Source: an uncultured Mycoplasmatota bacterium (GTDB lineage Bacteria > Bacillota_I > Bacilli_A > RF39 > UBA660). Taken from it: a stretch of 47,479 nt of DNA. Location: positions 1-47,479 of the forward strand of contig URHW01000006.1 in NCBI GenBank assembly GCA_900547775.1, given 5' to 3'. The notes beneath the pieces are model-generated. The model ran no database searches, was not told the origin of the DNA, and saw only the letters and a list, made by a program, of their open reading frames with translations. Positions 15,949 through 25,293 of the stretch are shown here, one piece after another (positions within the stretch are counted from its first letter, which is position 1; every line of letters begins with the position of its first letter). The position numbers and the translations under genes are program-made.

Positions 15949-17067
15949 GTGAACGGTAAAGAGTTTATTAAGGCAGTTAAAAATATTACTGCAGAAAAGG
16001 GTATTAGTGAAGATATAGTTTTTGATGCTATGGAGCAGGCATTAATTACTGCTTATAAGAAGAATTTTGATTCTAAGACTAATGTTAAGGTAACAATTAA
16101 TCGTGAGACAGGTGATATTAAGGTTTATTCATATTTAGTTGTTGTAGATGATTATATTGAAGGTGATGAGATTGTTGATGAAGAAGGTAACATCACTTAT
16201 ACAGAACCTGAGATTAATGAAGATGCCCAAATTCTTTTAGAAGATGCTCAAAAAATTGTTCCGGGAATTAAAGTTGGTGAAACTATTGAAGAAGAAGTTA
16301 CTCCACATGATTTTGGTAGAGTTGCAGCTTCAACAGCTAAACAAGTCTTAACACAAAAGATAAGAGAAGCAGAAAGAAATAGTATTATTGAAGAATTTAG
16401 TGATAAACAAGATGAGTTAATGGTTGGTATGCTTGCTATGGAAGATAATAAAAACTATTATGTTGACTTAGGTAGAACTAGAGGAATCCTTCCTAAAAGC
16501 GAAATGATACCTGGCGAGACAGTTAAAATGGGAAGCAGTATTAAAGTTTATATTGAAAAGATTGAATCAACTTCAAAAGGACCACTTATTCTATGCTCTA
16601 GAAAAAATAATGGTTTTGTTAAGAGATTATTTGAAAGTGAAATACCTGAGTTTAAGGATGGCACATTAGTTCTTTACAATGTTGCTAGAGAGCCAGGAGT
16701 AAGAAGTAAAGTTGCTGTTTATTCAACAGACGAAAGAGTAGAAGCAATTGGTACTTGTATTGGTGAAAGAGGCTCTAGAATTGCTAGTATTTTGGCTGAG
16801 CTTAATGGTGAAAAGGTTGATTTAATTAAGTATGATGAAGATGAAAGTACATTTATTGCTAATGCATTAAGTCCTGCTAAGAATGTTATTGTTAATATAA
16901 TAGATAATACTAAGAATAGAGAAGCTTTAGCTATTGTAAATGATGAGAATTTATCTTTAGCGATTGGTAAGAAAGGTATTAATATTAAACTTGCTAGTAA
17001 GCTTACAAGATTTAGAATTAATGTTAAGACTCTTGCTCAGATTACAGAAGAGGGTAATGAAAATTGA
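15949..17067 (+). CDS. nusA: transcription termination/antitermination factor NusA
   Basis: 372 residues. NusA binds RNA polymerase and controls pausing, termination and antitermination. N-terminal domain ~1-125, S1 domain ~130-200 (DLGRTRGILPKSEM), KH1 ~230-280 (CIGERGSRI) and KH2 ~300-350 (AIGKKGINIKLASKL). There are no C-terminal acidic repeats, as is normal in Bacillota. GTG start with GAGAGG upstream. Its last four bases overlap the ylxR start. Confidence 0.96.
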   Translation: MNGKEFIKAVKNITAEKGISEDIVFDAMEQALITAYKKNFDSKTNVKVTINRETGDIKVYSYLVVVDDYIEGDEIVDEEGNITYTEPEINEDAQILLEDAQKIVPGIKVGETIEEEVTPHDFGRVAASTAKQVLTQKIREAERNSIIEEFSDKQDELMVGMLAMEDNKNYYVDLGRTRGILPKSEMIPGETVKMGSSIKVYIEKIESTSKGPLILCSRKNNGFVKRLFESEIPEFKDGTLVLYNVAREPGVRSKVAVYSTDERVEAIGTCIGERGSRIASILAELNGEKVDLIKYDEDESTFIANALSPAKNVIVNIIDNTKNREALAIVNDENLSLAIGKKGINIKLASKLTRFRINVKTLAQITEEGNEN

Positions 17068-17312
17068 AAAAGATACCAATGAGAATGTGTGTGGTAACTA
17101 GAGAGAAGATGCCTAAGAAAGATTTAATTAGGGTAGTTTACTTTAATGATACTTTTACTGTTGATAAGAGTGGAAAACTTAATGGTAAGGGTTGTTATTT
17201 AAAGAAAGATGTAAGTGTTATAGATACCGCACAAAAGAAAAAAATACTTGATAATGTTTTTGAAAAAAGCGTTCCGGACGAGATATATGATGAGTTAAGA
17301 AGTTCAATATAG
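17064..17312 (+). CDS. ylxR: YlxR family protein (RnpM)
   Basis: 82 residues, DUF448. Diagnostic PMRMCVVTREKMPKKDLIRVV at the start and GRG-like GKGCYLKKD in the middle. In Bacillus this protein binds RNase P RNA and lowers its activity. TTG start inside the nusA stop (overlap of four bases). The L7Ae-like ylxQ gene usually found next is missing: only 18 bases separate it from infB. Confidence 0.9.
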   Translation: MKKIPMRMCVVTREKMPKKDLIRVVYFNDTFTVDKSGKLNGKGCYLKKDVSVIDTAQKKKILDNVFEKSVPDEIYDELRSSI

Positions 17313-17330
17313 AAATAGAAGGAGGCTCTT

Positions 17331-19439
17331 ATGAGTATAAAAGAATATGCTGACAGTATGAATTGTACTGTACAAGAGATACTAAATAAGTGTAGAGAAT
17401 TAGGGATTAAGGCTAGTGATAAGGATTCTTTCTTAGAAGATGATGATATTATTGTTTTAGATAATGCGATTAATATTATTTCTACTAATACTGAGTCTAC
17501 ATTTGAAGATAATGATGCTTTAGATGAAGCAGTTGAAAATATTTTGGGAGAGGAAATTAATTCTAAACCAATAATCAAGAAGGAAAAACTTAAGAAAAAA
17601 GGTAATAATTTTAGTAGTAAAGATAATGATTATTTAAATAAGAAGAAAGCTATGTATAAGAATAAGACTAAACTTAAGGGTAATGATGCTAGTAATGATT
17701 CTATTATTCTTTATGAAGAGGGAGAAACAGTTTCTAGTTTAGCAAATAAACTTGGAGTTAGTGCACCAGATATTATTAAAAAACTTATTAGTTTAGGCTT
17801 AATGATGAATTTAAATCAAGTTATTTCATTTGAAAATGCTGAAATAGTTGTTCTTGATTATGGTAAGACTTTAAAGAAAAGCGAAACTAGAGATATTTCT
17901 AATTTTGAAGAATATGAGGTTATTGATGATGAGGCAGATTTAGTTTTAAGACCTCCAGTTATTACAGTAATGGGTCATGTTGACCATGGTAAGACAACAC
18001 TTTTAGATTATATTAGAAAGAGTCATGTTGCGGCTGGTGAAGCCGGTGGAATCACTCAAGCAATAGGTGCTTACCAAATTGACTATAATGGTTCTAAGAT
18101 TACATTTATTGATACTCCTGGGCATGCGGCTTTTACTGCTATGCGTGCTAGAGGTGCTAGTGTAACAGATATTGTTATAATTGTTGTTGCTGCTGATGAT
18201 GGGGTTATGCCTCAAACTAAGGAAGCTGTAGAGCATGCTATTAGTGCTGGAGTTCCTATTGTTGTTGCAGTTAATAAGATGGATAAACCTAGTGCAAATC
18301 CTGATAAAATAATGCAGGAGATGGCCGAACTTAATTTAACACCTGAGGCTTGGGGTGGAAATATTCCATTTGTTAATATTAGCGCTGTTACTGGCTTTGG
18401 TATTGACTCCTTACTTGATACTGTGCTTGCTATTGCTGAAGTTAGTGAACTTAAAGCCAATCCAAATAGATATGCAATTGGTACAGTTATTGAAACTCGT
18501 GCTGATAAGGCTTTAGGTAGTGTTGCAAGCATACTAATTCAAAATGGTACTTTAAGACTAGGAGATCCAATTGTTGCAGGCACAGTTTATGGTAGAATTC
18601 GTACTTTGAAAAATGATCAAGGCGTTAATATTATTTCTGCAGGGCCTAGTACTCCAGTTGAGATTACTGGTTTAAATGGAAGCCCAGCTGCTGGCGATAA
18701 GTTTATGGCTTTTGAAAGTGAGAAAGAAGCGAAAGAGATAGCTGAAAAGAGAGAGATTGAAGCTAAAAATCAAAAGCAGAAAAAAGAAGTTGTTTCTTTT
18801 GATGATTTATTTAATAAGATTAAGGGCGGTGCTAAAGAGATTAAAGTTGTTCTTAAGTGTGATGTTAGAGGATCAGAAGAAGCAGTTAAGAGCGCACTTG
18901 AAAAGTTAAGTACTGATGAAGTTAAGATTAAAGTTATTAGATCTGGTATTGGTGGTATTACTGAAAGTGATGTTATTTTAGCTAATGCTAGTGATGCTGT
19001 TGTTATTGGATTTAATGTTGTACCATCAAATATAACTAAGGATGTAGCTAAAGAGTATGGTGTTGAGATTAGACTATATCAAATTATCTATAAGTTAGTT
19101 GAAGAGATGGAACTTGCAATGAATGGTATGCTTGATCCAGAATATGAGGAGAAGGTACTTGGAACTGCTTCTATTAAGCGTATGTTTAAGTTTAGTAAAG
19201 TTGGTTCTATTGCAGGATGTATTGTTACTAGTGGCATTATTAAAAATAAGGCACAAGTTAGAGTAATTCGTGATGGCGTAATTATTTATGACGGCGTTAT
19301 TGCATCACTTCAAAGAGAAAAAGATACTGTTAAAGAAGTTAAGAATGGTCTTGAGTGTGGTATTACAATTGAGAACTTCAATGATTTAAAAGAAGGCGAT
19401 ATCTTTGAAGTATATGAAAATGTAGAGGTTAAAAGATGA
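17331..19439 (+). CDS. infB: translation initiation factor IF-2
   Basis: 702 residues. It places fMet-tRNA on the 30S subunit and promotes subunit joining with GTP. N-terminal IF2_N modules at ~1-50 and ~125-175, with a low-complexity Lys/Asn linker between. G-domain from ~205: GHVDHGKTT (G1), DTPGHAAFTAMRARG (G3) and NKMDKP (G4). Domains II-IV follow, ending with the fMet-binding C2 domain. AGGAGG ribosome site. Its stop overlaps the rbfA start as ATGA. Confidence 0.97.
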   Translation: MSIKEYADSMNCTVQEILNKCRELGIKASDKDSFLEDDDIIVLDNAINIISTNTESTFEDNDALDEAVENILGEEINSKPIIKKEKLKKKGNNFSSKDNDYLNKKKAMYKNKTKLKGNDASNDSIILYEEGETVSSLANKLGVSAPDIIKKLISLGLMMNLNQVISFENAEIVVLDYGKTLKKSETRDISNFEEYEVIDDEADLVLRPPVITVMGHVDHGKTTLLDYIRKSHVAAGEAGGITQAIGAYQIDYNGSKITFIDTPGHAAFTAMRARGASVTDIVIIVVAADDGVMPQTKEAVEHAISAGVPIVVAVNKMDKPSANPDKIMQEMAELNLTPEAWGGNIPFVNISAVTGFGIDSLLDTVLAIAEVSELKANPNRYAIGTVIETRADKALGSVASILIQNGTLRLGDPIVAGTVYGRIRTLKNDQGVNIISAGPSTPVEITGLNGSPAAGDKFMAFESEKEAKEIAEKREIEAKNQKQKKEVVSFDDLFNKIKGGAKEIKVVLKCDVRGSEEAVKSALEKLSTDEVKIKVIRSGIGGITESDVILANASDAVVIGFNVVPSNITKDVAKEYGVEIRLYQIIYKLVEEMELAMNGMLDPEYEEKVLGTASIKRMFKFSKVGSIAGCIVTSGIIKNKAQVRVIRDGVIIYDGVIASLQREKDTVKEVKNGLECGITIENFNDLKEGDIFEVYENVEVKR

Positions 19440-19786
19440 GTAGTATTAAAATACAAAGAATTTCTTCAGAGTTGTTAAGACATTTATCAAATATTATTTT
19501 TGAAGAAGTAGATAATGAAATGCTTAAAAGTGTAACACTTATGGAAGCTAGAGTTACTAGTGATTTGTCTATGGCCAGAGTTTATTATACATATATTGGT
19601 GATTATGACAGAAAAGAAATGGCTGAAGAACTTAAGAAAGCAAGTCCTTTCTTAAGAAGTGAACTTGCCAAAAGAATGGATTTAAGAAATACACCAGAAC
19701 TTAGATTTGAATTTGATGAATCTACATTATATGGTGAACATATTGATGAAATTTTACAAGAAATTCATAGTGAAAACCGAGAGTAA
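19436..19786 (+). CDS. rbfA: ribosome-binding factor A
   Basis: 116 residues. RbfA binds the 5' end of 16S rRNA during late 30S assembly and cold adaptation. The KH-like fold shows MSSIKIQRISSELLRHL at the start and TPELRFEFDES near 90-100. Coupled to infB by ATGA overlap. Confidence 0.93.
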   Translation: MSSIKIQRISSELLRHLSNIIFEEVDNEMLKSVTLMEARVTSDLSMARVYYTYIGDYDRKEMAEELKKASPFLRSELAKRMDLRNTPELRFEFDESTLYGEHIDEILQEIHSENRE

Positions 19787-19806
19787 GAAAGGTATGGGGG
19801 TTTTAA

Positions 19807-20352
19807 ATGATAGTAGTAAGAAATATAACAGATAAGATGCATGAAGATGAGTTAAAGGAACTTATTTATAGTTATTATGATGAAACATATGGTGGAGTTT
19901 TTAGTAAGATTCCTTTTAAAGCAGTGCGTGATTATTTTACAGGAAGTAAAGCATTTGCAAGAGCAGATCTAAATGATTTATATAATAAGGAGACTAATTC
20001 TAAAGCGATTGGTATTTATGATGGAGAGGTACTTGTTGGTTTTGCATGTATTCATGTACATGAAGGTAATGGGGAACTTTATAATATGTATATTAAGCCA
20101 GAGTTTAGGGAAAGATTTCTTTCAGAGTATAAAAAAGGAAGCTTATCTGCAAACTTAATGACTAGTTTAGTTAGAGAATTTGAATCTAGCGGTGCTGGTG
20201 AGATTGTAGTTTCTGCTCCACATAGTAAAGAATTTATGCTTAAATTATTTGAGGATATGGGATTTAATTTAGATACTATTACCGGTGAAGAGATAATTTA
20301 TTCAAAGAGTATTGAGGGTAAGAAAGATGAATGGGGTAATCGTAGTAAATAA
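19807..20352 (+). CDS. GNAT-like acetyltransferase
   Basis: 181 residues. The central part (VLVGFACIHVHEGNGELYNMYIKPEFRERF, ~75-105, then helices and a C-terminal strand with ENMGF-like EDMGFNL) follows the GNAT order. The acetyl-CoA loop (Q/RxxGxG/A) is not obvious, so activity is uncertain. It lies between rbfA and truB, in the operon, and overlaps the truB start by 26 bases. Role unknown; a ribosome or tRNA-related substrate would be guesswork. Confidence 0.65.
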   Translation: MIVVRNITDKMHEDELKELIYSYYDETYGGVFSKIPFKAVRDYFTGSKAFARADLNDLYNKETNSKAIGIYDGEVLVGFACIHVHEGNGELYNMYIKPEFRERFLSEYKKGSLSANLMTSLVREFESSGAGEIVVSAPHSKEFMLKLFEDMGFNLDTITGEEIIYSKSIEGKKDEWGNRSK

Positions 20353-21163
20353 ATCTAAAGGTATTACTAGTAGAGATGTAGTAAATAAACTTGTTAAAGT
20401 GTTTGGTACTAAAAGTATTGGACATATTGGGACTCTTGATCCAATGGCGACGGGAGTTCTAGTTTGTTTGATTGGTAAGTACACGAAACTTGGCAGTATT
20501 ATGGTTAATCATAATAAAGAATATATTGCAACTTTTAAATTAAATGTTTTATCGGATACTTTAGATAGTGAAGGTAAAGTATTAAAGACTGATAATAAAA
20601 TAATTAGTTTAGAAGATATGCAGGGTGCTATTGAGCATTTTAATGGACTTACTTATATGCAAGAAGTACCAATATATTCAGCAGTCAAAGTTAATGGTAA
20701 GAAACTTTATGATTATGCTAGAAATAATGAAGATGTTATTTTACCAAAAAAAGAGGTAACGATTTATAAGTTAGAACTTGTTTCATTTGAAGATGAAGTT
20801 AAGATTAAGTGTAAGGTAAGTAAAGGAACTTATATAAGGGCTTTAATTAGAGATATTTGTGCTTATCTTGGAACTTATGGGGTAATGACTGATTTAGTTA
20901 GAACTAAGTTAGGTGATTATGATATAGGCGATGCTTATTCTTTAGATGATATAAGTAATGGTAAATATAAACTTTATAGGTTAGAGGATATCTTTGATTT
21001 AGATGTTAGATATATTAATGATGATAATCATAAACAGATTTATAATGGAAATATAGTAAAAGACAAAAATAGTAATTATATATTATATAAAGATGGGGAT
21101 AAAGAAATTGCTTTTTATACCCGATTTAATGAAGAAGAACTAAAACCTTTAATTATGTTTTAG
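20327..21163 (+). CDS. truB: tRNA pseudouridine(55) synthase
   Basis: 278 residues. It makes pseudouridine 55 in the T-loop of tRNAs. The catalytic Asp lies in HIGTLDPMATGVL (~35-47), and the KxKGTYIR-like VSKGTYIRALIRDI is near 165. Frame open from TTG 20312, but ATG 20327 fits GAGGG spacing and gives the conserved MNGVIVVNKSKGITS. No ribF follows; a terminator overlaps the stop. Confidence 0.95.
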   Translation: MNGVIVVNKSKGITSRDVVNKLVKVFGTKSIGHIGTLDPMATGVLVCLIGKYTKLGSIMVNHNKEYIATFKLNVLSDTLDSEGKVLKTDNKIISLEDMQGAIEHFNGLTYMQEVPIYSAVKVNGKKLYDYARNNEDVILPKKEVTIYKLELVSFEDEVKIKCKVSKGTYIRALIRDICAYLGTYGVMTDLVRTKLGDYDIGDAYSLDDISNGKYKLYRLEDIFDLDVRYINDDNHKQIYNGNIVKDKNSNYILYKDGDKEIAFYTRFNEEELKPLIMF

Positions 21164-21170
21164 TTTTTTT
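21139..21170 (+). terminator. terminator of the rimP-truB operon
   Basis: Perfect 8-bp stem ACTAAAAC (21139-21146) / GTTTTAGT (21157-21164), ten-base loop, run of seven T. It overlaps the truB stop codon. Confidence 0.85.
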
Positions 21171-21242
21171 GTGCAAAAATTTAAGATAAAAAAAGGAAAT
21201 GAGCCTTCTTCTTACAACAATAAATAATAGAGGGAGGAAGTT

Positions 21243-21896
21243 ATGGATAAGAAGAAATTGTTTTTGATTACGGGAGGAATCATATTACTTACTGTATTTG
21301 TGGCTTTTTATTATGTATTTAATGAAAGTGATGAGGTACTAGATGAATTTGATAGTAATGTGATTAGTACGACGTTTGTTACTAGTGAAAAAGTACGAGA
21401 TAAAATATTTGTAGATGTTAAAGGAGCTGTTAAAAAGCCTGGGGTTTATGAGATGAACTCTAGTGATAGGGTAGTTGATGCAATAAAGATGGCTGGTGGT
21501 CTAAAAAGTAATGCAAGCACTAATAATATAAATTTATCTAAAGTTGTTAGTAATGAAATGGTCATTTATGTTTTTACTAAGAGTGAAATAACTACTAAAG
21601 CAGTAAGTGAAGTGCCATGTAAATGTGAGACAATTACGGTTAATAACTGTACTGATAATGATGCAAGTACTGACAATAAAGAAAACAATGAAACTAGTAC
21701 TAGTGATAAGGTAAACATTAATAAAGCAAGTAAAGAGGAACTTATGAAGTTAAAGGGGCTTGGAGAAAGTAAGGCCGATGCAATAATAACTTATAGAACT
21801 AATAATGGTGATTTTAAGACTATCGAAGATATTAAGAATGTTTCTGGTATAGGGGACGCATTATTTGATAAGATTAAAGACTTTATTACAGTATAA
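21243..21896 (+). CDS. comEA: competence DNA receptor ComEA
   Basis: 217 residues. N-terminal membrane anchor (~6-25), SLBB domain (~58-110, VDVKGAVKKPGVYEM), an Asn/Thr/Ser-rich linker with three cysteines, and a C-terminal double helix-hairpin-helix (~155-216, VNINKASKEELMKLKGLG and ISGIG-like VSGIGDALFDKI) that binds DNA without sequence preference. It hands incoming DNA to ComEC. AGGGAGG ribosome site; the comEC start lies inside its 3' end. Confidence 0.93.
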   Translation: MDKKKLFLITGGIILLTVFVAFYYVFNESDEVLDEFDSNVISTTFVTSEKVRDKIFVDVKGAVKKPGVYEMNSSDRVVDAIKMAGGLKSNASTNNINLSKVVSNEMVIYVFTKSEITTKAVSEVPCKCETITVNNCTDNDASTDNKENNETSTSDKVNINKASKEELMKLKGLGESKADAIITYRTNNGDFKTIEDIKNVSGIGDALFDKIKDFITV

Positions 21897-23868
21897 TTAT
21901 TTTTATATAATTTTAGTTATCTTGGTTTTATGTTTGGCTTTTATAAGAAACTCTTTTCATAATGAATCAAAGTTTAATGGCAGCGAGACTTCTTTTATAG
22001 GTATTGTAGATGAGATTAAGAATAGTGATGATTATTATAAGATTACGATTAAATCTAAAGAAAAAATAATAGGTTCATATTATAGTAAAGAACCACTTAA
22101 TATATCTTTGGGAGATAAGATAACTTTTACAGGTACTCTTAATAAACCTAAAAATAACACAATACCAAATACATTTAATTATAGAAAGTATTTATATAAT
22201 CATCATATCTATTATTTAGTAAAGATTGATAATATTAAGGTTATTTCTAAAACTAGAAGTGTTAAATATAAAATAAAAAATTATATTATTAAGAGAAGTG
22301 AAAAGTTTAAGCATAGTGACTACTTTAAAGCATTTTTAATTGGTGATAAAAGTGAGATGGATGATTATAGTCTGTTTCAAAAAAATGGAGTAAGTCACTT
22401 GTTTGCGATTAGTGGTATGCATTTAAGTTTGCTTTCAGGAATTATTTTATTTGTATTAAAGAAAAGTAGATTTAAAGAAACACTAGCATGCATTTTCTTG
22501 ATTTTGTTTAGCATAATAACTAATTATTCAGCAAGTATTTATAGAAGTCTTTTATTATTTATTTTTATAATATTAAATAAGAAGTTAGATTTAAGAATAA
22601 GTACAGTAAATGTTCTTTTATTAGTAGTTTGCACTTTACTTATTTTTAATCCATTAATTATATATGATATGGGATTTTTGTATTCAGTAAGTGTTAGTTT
22701 AGGTCTCATTTTATTTAATAAGTATATGAAAAAGAATTATTTTGTTAATATGTTTTTAACTAGTTTTATTGCTTTTTTATTTAGTTTACCAATAACGCTT
22801 TATTATAATTATGAAGTTAATTTAATGCAGATTATAAATAATGTTATTATTGTTCCTTTGGTAAGTGTGATCATATATCCGCTTACTATCTTAACATTTG
22901 TCTTTCGTTTTTTAGAGCCAGTTTTAAATATGTTTATAGGTATTCTTAAGTTTATTAGTAATCATTTAATAGTGGTTAATATTATTGTGCCAAAGGTAAA
23001 CCTTATTTTTTATTTTATTTATTATGTATTTTTATTTATGTTTTTAAAGACAAATCGTAAGATGTTTATATTACTTATATTTATTTTTACTATGTGTTTA
23101 AAAGTAAAACCTTTATTAGATTTTAATACGTATGTTTATTTTTTAGATGTAGGACAGGGAGATAGTTCTTTAATTTATAACAATCGTGAAGTTATACTTA
23201 TTGATACTGGTGGTAAGGATAATATAAAGGTTAGTGATAATACAATAAAGTTTTTAAAGAGTACTGGCAAAAGTAAGATAAATTATCTAGTACTTACTCA
23301 TGGCGATTTTGATCACATGGGAGATGCGATAAATGTAATAGAAAATTTTAAAGTGGATAAAGTAATATTTAATTGTGGTAAATTTAATGATTTAGAAAAA
23401 GAATTAATCAAAGTATTAGATAAGAAAAATATTAAATATTACTCATGTATTAAAAAATTAAATATTGATAATAGTAAGCTACACTTCTTACAAACAAAAG
23501 AGCACGATAATGAGAATGATAATAGTAATGTTATTTATACTAAACTTGATGGATATAAATTTATGTTTATGGGTGATGCTGGAGTAGATAAAGAAAAAGA
23601 TATTTTAGATAAATACAATATATCAGACATAGACGTATTAAAAGTAGGACATCACGGAAGTAAGACAAGTAGTGATAAAAATTTTATAGATGAAATTGAT
23701 CCTAAATATAGTGTTATAAGTGTTGGCAAAAATAATAGATATGGTCATCCAAATAAAAAAGTGTTAAATAATTTAGATGGTTCTAGAATTTATAGAACAG
23801 ACCAAGATGGTAGTATCATGTTTAAGATTAAAAAAAATAAATTAAGAATTGAGACATATAGTCTGTAG
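21865..23868 (+). CDS. comEC: competence channel protein ComEC/Rec2
   Basis: 667 residues. Membrane channel for single-stranded DNA uptake. N-terminal helices and OB-like DUF4131 region (~1-130), the Competence membrane domain (~150-400, FAISGMHLSLLSG) and a C-terminal metallo-beta-lactamase-like domain (~425-667: FLDVGQGDSSLIY, LTHGDFDHMGDA, GHHGSKTSS, GHPNKKVL). TTG start 21865 overlaps comEA by 32 bases, with AGGGGA upstream. Its last ~450 bases were duplicated downstream (24796-25249). holA, the usual next gene in Bacillus, is replaced here by the nuclease cluster. Confidence 0.94.
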   Translation: MIRLKTLLQYNYFYIILVILVLCLAFIRNSFHNESKFNGSETSFIGIVDEIKNSDDYYKITIKSKEKIIGSYYSKEPLNISLGDKITFTGTLNKPKNNTIPNTFNYRKYLYNHHIYYLVKIDNIKVISKTRSVKYKIKNYIIKRSEKFKHSDYFKAFLIGDKSEMDDYSLFQKNGVSHLFAISGMHLSLLSGIILFVLKKSRFKETLACIFLILFSIITNYSASIYRSLLLFIFIILNKKLDLRISTVNVLLLVVCTLLIFNPLIIYDMGFLYSVSVSLGLILFNKYMKKNYFVNMFLTSFIAFLFSLPITLYYNYEVNLMQIINNVIIVPLVSVIIYPLTILTFVFRFLEPVLNMFIGILKFISNHLIVVNIIVPKVNLIFYFIYYVFLFMFLKTNRKMFILLIFIFTMCLKVKPLLDFNTYVYFLDVGQGDSSLIYNNREVILIDTGGKDNIKVSDNTIKFLKSTGKSKINYLVLTHGDFDHMGDAINVIENFKVDKVIFNCGKFNDLEKELIKVLDKKNIKYYSCIKKLNIDNSKLHFLQTKEHDNENDNSNVIYTKLDGYKFMFMGDAGVDKEKDILDKYNISDIDVLKVGHHGSKTSSDKNFIDEIDPKYSVISVGKNNRYGHPNKKVLNNLDGSRIYRTDQDGSIMFKIKKNKLRIETYSL

Positions 23869-23880
23869 AAAGGAGTAGAT

Positions 23881-24765
23881 ATGAATTACTACAATGAGAT
23901 AAAAAATGAATTAGTAAATAATGAGATAAATCGGAAAGTTAAAAATTATTCAATTAATAAGAGCGATTTGGATGCATATTACAATGTTGGAAGAATGTTA
24001 AGTGAAGCAGGTAATCATTATGGTGAAGGAATAATAGAAGAATATTCGAAGAGATTAACATATGAATTAGGTAAAGGCTATAGTAAGAGAAATCTATGGT
24101 TAATGTTAAAGTTTTATGAGTTGAATGAAAAAGTGCAGACACTGTCTGCACAATTGTCTTGGTCGCATTATTGTGAATTGCTATCTTTTGAGAATACTGA
24201 TAAAATTAATTATTACATAGAATTAGTTAAAAATAATAATTTATCAGTTAGACAGTTAAGAGAAAGAATAAAATCTAATGAATATGAAAGGCTTCCGGAA
24301 TCTACTAAAAATAAATCAGTAGAACAAAAAGAATCAGATATAGTTGATTTTATCAAGAATCCAATTTTGATTAAAAATAGTAATAAATATGATATATTTT
24401 CTGAGAAAGTATTACAAAAATTAATTTTGGAAGATATTGAAAACTTTTTAGAAGAATTGGGAATAGGGTTTACTTTTATAAAAAGTGAATATCCAATTAA
24501 ATTAGGTAATAGATACAACTATATTGATTTATTACTTTATAATATTAAATATAGGTGTTATGTAGTCGTAGAATTAAAGATAACAGAACTTAAGAAAGAG
24601 CATACTGGTCAAATTATGACTTATATGAATTATATTGATAAAAATATAAAAACAATTGAAGAAAATAATACAGTAGGAATCATTATTTGTAAACAAGATA
24701 ATGAATATGTAATTAAATATTGTTCAGATAATAGGATAATTGCTAGGGAATATGAATTACTTTGA
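23881..24765 (+). CDS. YhcG-type PD-(D/E)XK nuclease (DUF1016), intact copy
   Basis: 294 residues. The N-terminal DUF1016 helical domain (~1-135) has the family phrase QLSWSHYCELL (91-101). The C-terminal PD-(D/E)XK nuclease domain (~165-294) has Asp216, Glu231 and Lys233 (YIDLLLYN ... VVVELK) and Gln244. All catalytic residues are present, so it should be an active DNase. The exact role of the family is unsettled; it is often found near mobile elements and defence genes. Codons 85-91 (VQTLSAQ) are encoded by a perfect 8-3-8 palindrome, see 24133. It follows comEC by 12 bases, with AAAGGAG upstream, and is the parent type of the two broken copies downstream. Confidence 0.85.
   Translation: MNYYNEIKNELVNNEINRKVKNYSINKSDLDAYYNVGRMLSEAGNHYGEGIIEEYSKRLTYELGKGYSKRNLWLMLKFYELNEKVQTLSAQLSWSHYCELLSFENTDKINYYIELVKNNNLSVRQLRERIKSNEYERLPESTKNKSVEQKESDIVDFIKNPILIKNSNKYDIFSEKVLQKLILEDIENFLEELGIGFTFIKSEYPIKLGNRYNYIDLLLYNIKYRCYVVVELKITELKKEHTGQIMTYMNYIDKNIKTIEENNTVGIIICKQDNEYVIKYCSDNRIIAREYELL
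24133..24151 (+). repeat. 8-3-8 palindrome (a), inside intact yhcG
   Basis: GTGCAGAC-ACT-GTCTGCAC, perfect arms, preceded by GAAAAA and followed by AATT. It encodes VQTLSA plus the first base of Gln91. Confidence 0.9.
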
Positions 24766-24795
24766 TATAATGCAGCAGAAATATAAGTATGGATG

Positions 24796-25249
24796 TTAGA
24801 AAAGAAAAATATTAAATATTACTCATGTATTAAAAAATTAAATATTGATAATAGTAAGTTGCATTTCTTACAAACCAAAGAGTACGATAATGAGAATGAT
24901 AATAGTAATGTTATTTATACTAAACTTGATGGTTATAAGTTTATGTTTATGGGTGATGCTGGAGTAGAGAAAGAAAAAGAAATTTTAGAAAAGTATAATC
25001 TATCTAATATTGATGTATTAAAAGTAGGACACCGCGGAAGTAAGACAAGTGGTGTAAGGACGTTTATAAATAAAATTAATCCGAAGTATTCCATTATCAG
25101 TGTAGGTATGAACAACCGGCTATGGACATCCTAATAAAGAAGTATTAAACGATTTAAAAGAATCTAAAGTATATAGAACAGACCAAGATGGTAGTATTAT
25201 GTTTAAGATAAAAAATGATAAATTAAAAATTAAGACTTGTAGTTCATAG
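24796..25249 (+). pseudogene. duplicated 3' end of comEC, frameshifted
   Basis: From TTAGA at 24796 the sequence repeats the comEC 3' part starting at 23416. The first ~150 bases are almost identical, and divergence grows afterwards. An ATG at 24793 opens the frame, but an extra base in the codons for NNR-YGHP (~25119-25127) shifts it to a premature stop. Past that point the other frame continues to the original end at TAG 25247-25249. The metal-binding GHHGSKT has become GHRGSKT, so even unshifted it would be inactive. It is the upstream half of a duplicated comEC-yhcG unit. Confidence 0.9.
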
Positions 25250-25280
25250 AAAAAGTGTCGCAAAATGCGACACAATTAAG
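25250..25280 (+). repeat. palindrome (g) as a 31-base insertion
   Basis: Contains GTGTCGCA-AAA-TGCGACAC (25255-25273), with the same GAAAAA and AATT flanks as the palindromes inside yhcG, but lying between the comEC copy and the second yhcG. The equivalent original junction (23868-23872) has none of it: TAG is followed directly by AAAGGAG. AGAAA occurs at both edges (25248-25252 and 25279-25283), as a target duplication would. It is in frame with the following yhcG from GTG 25255. Confidence 0.8.
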
Positions 25281-25293
25281 AAAGGAGTTAGAT

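Noticed and set aside
24793..25134. A short intact metallo-hydrolase gene
   Set aside because: It is the frameshifted copy of the comEC end; the frame after the shift matches the original comEC C-terminus, and a metal-binding His is lost.
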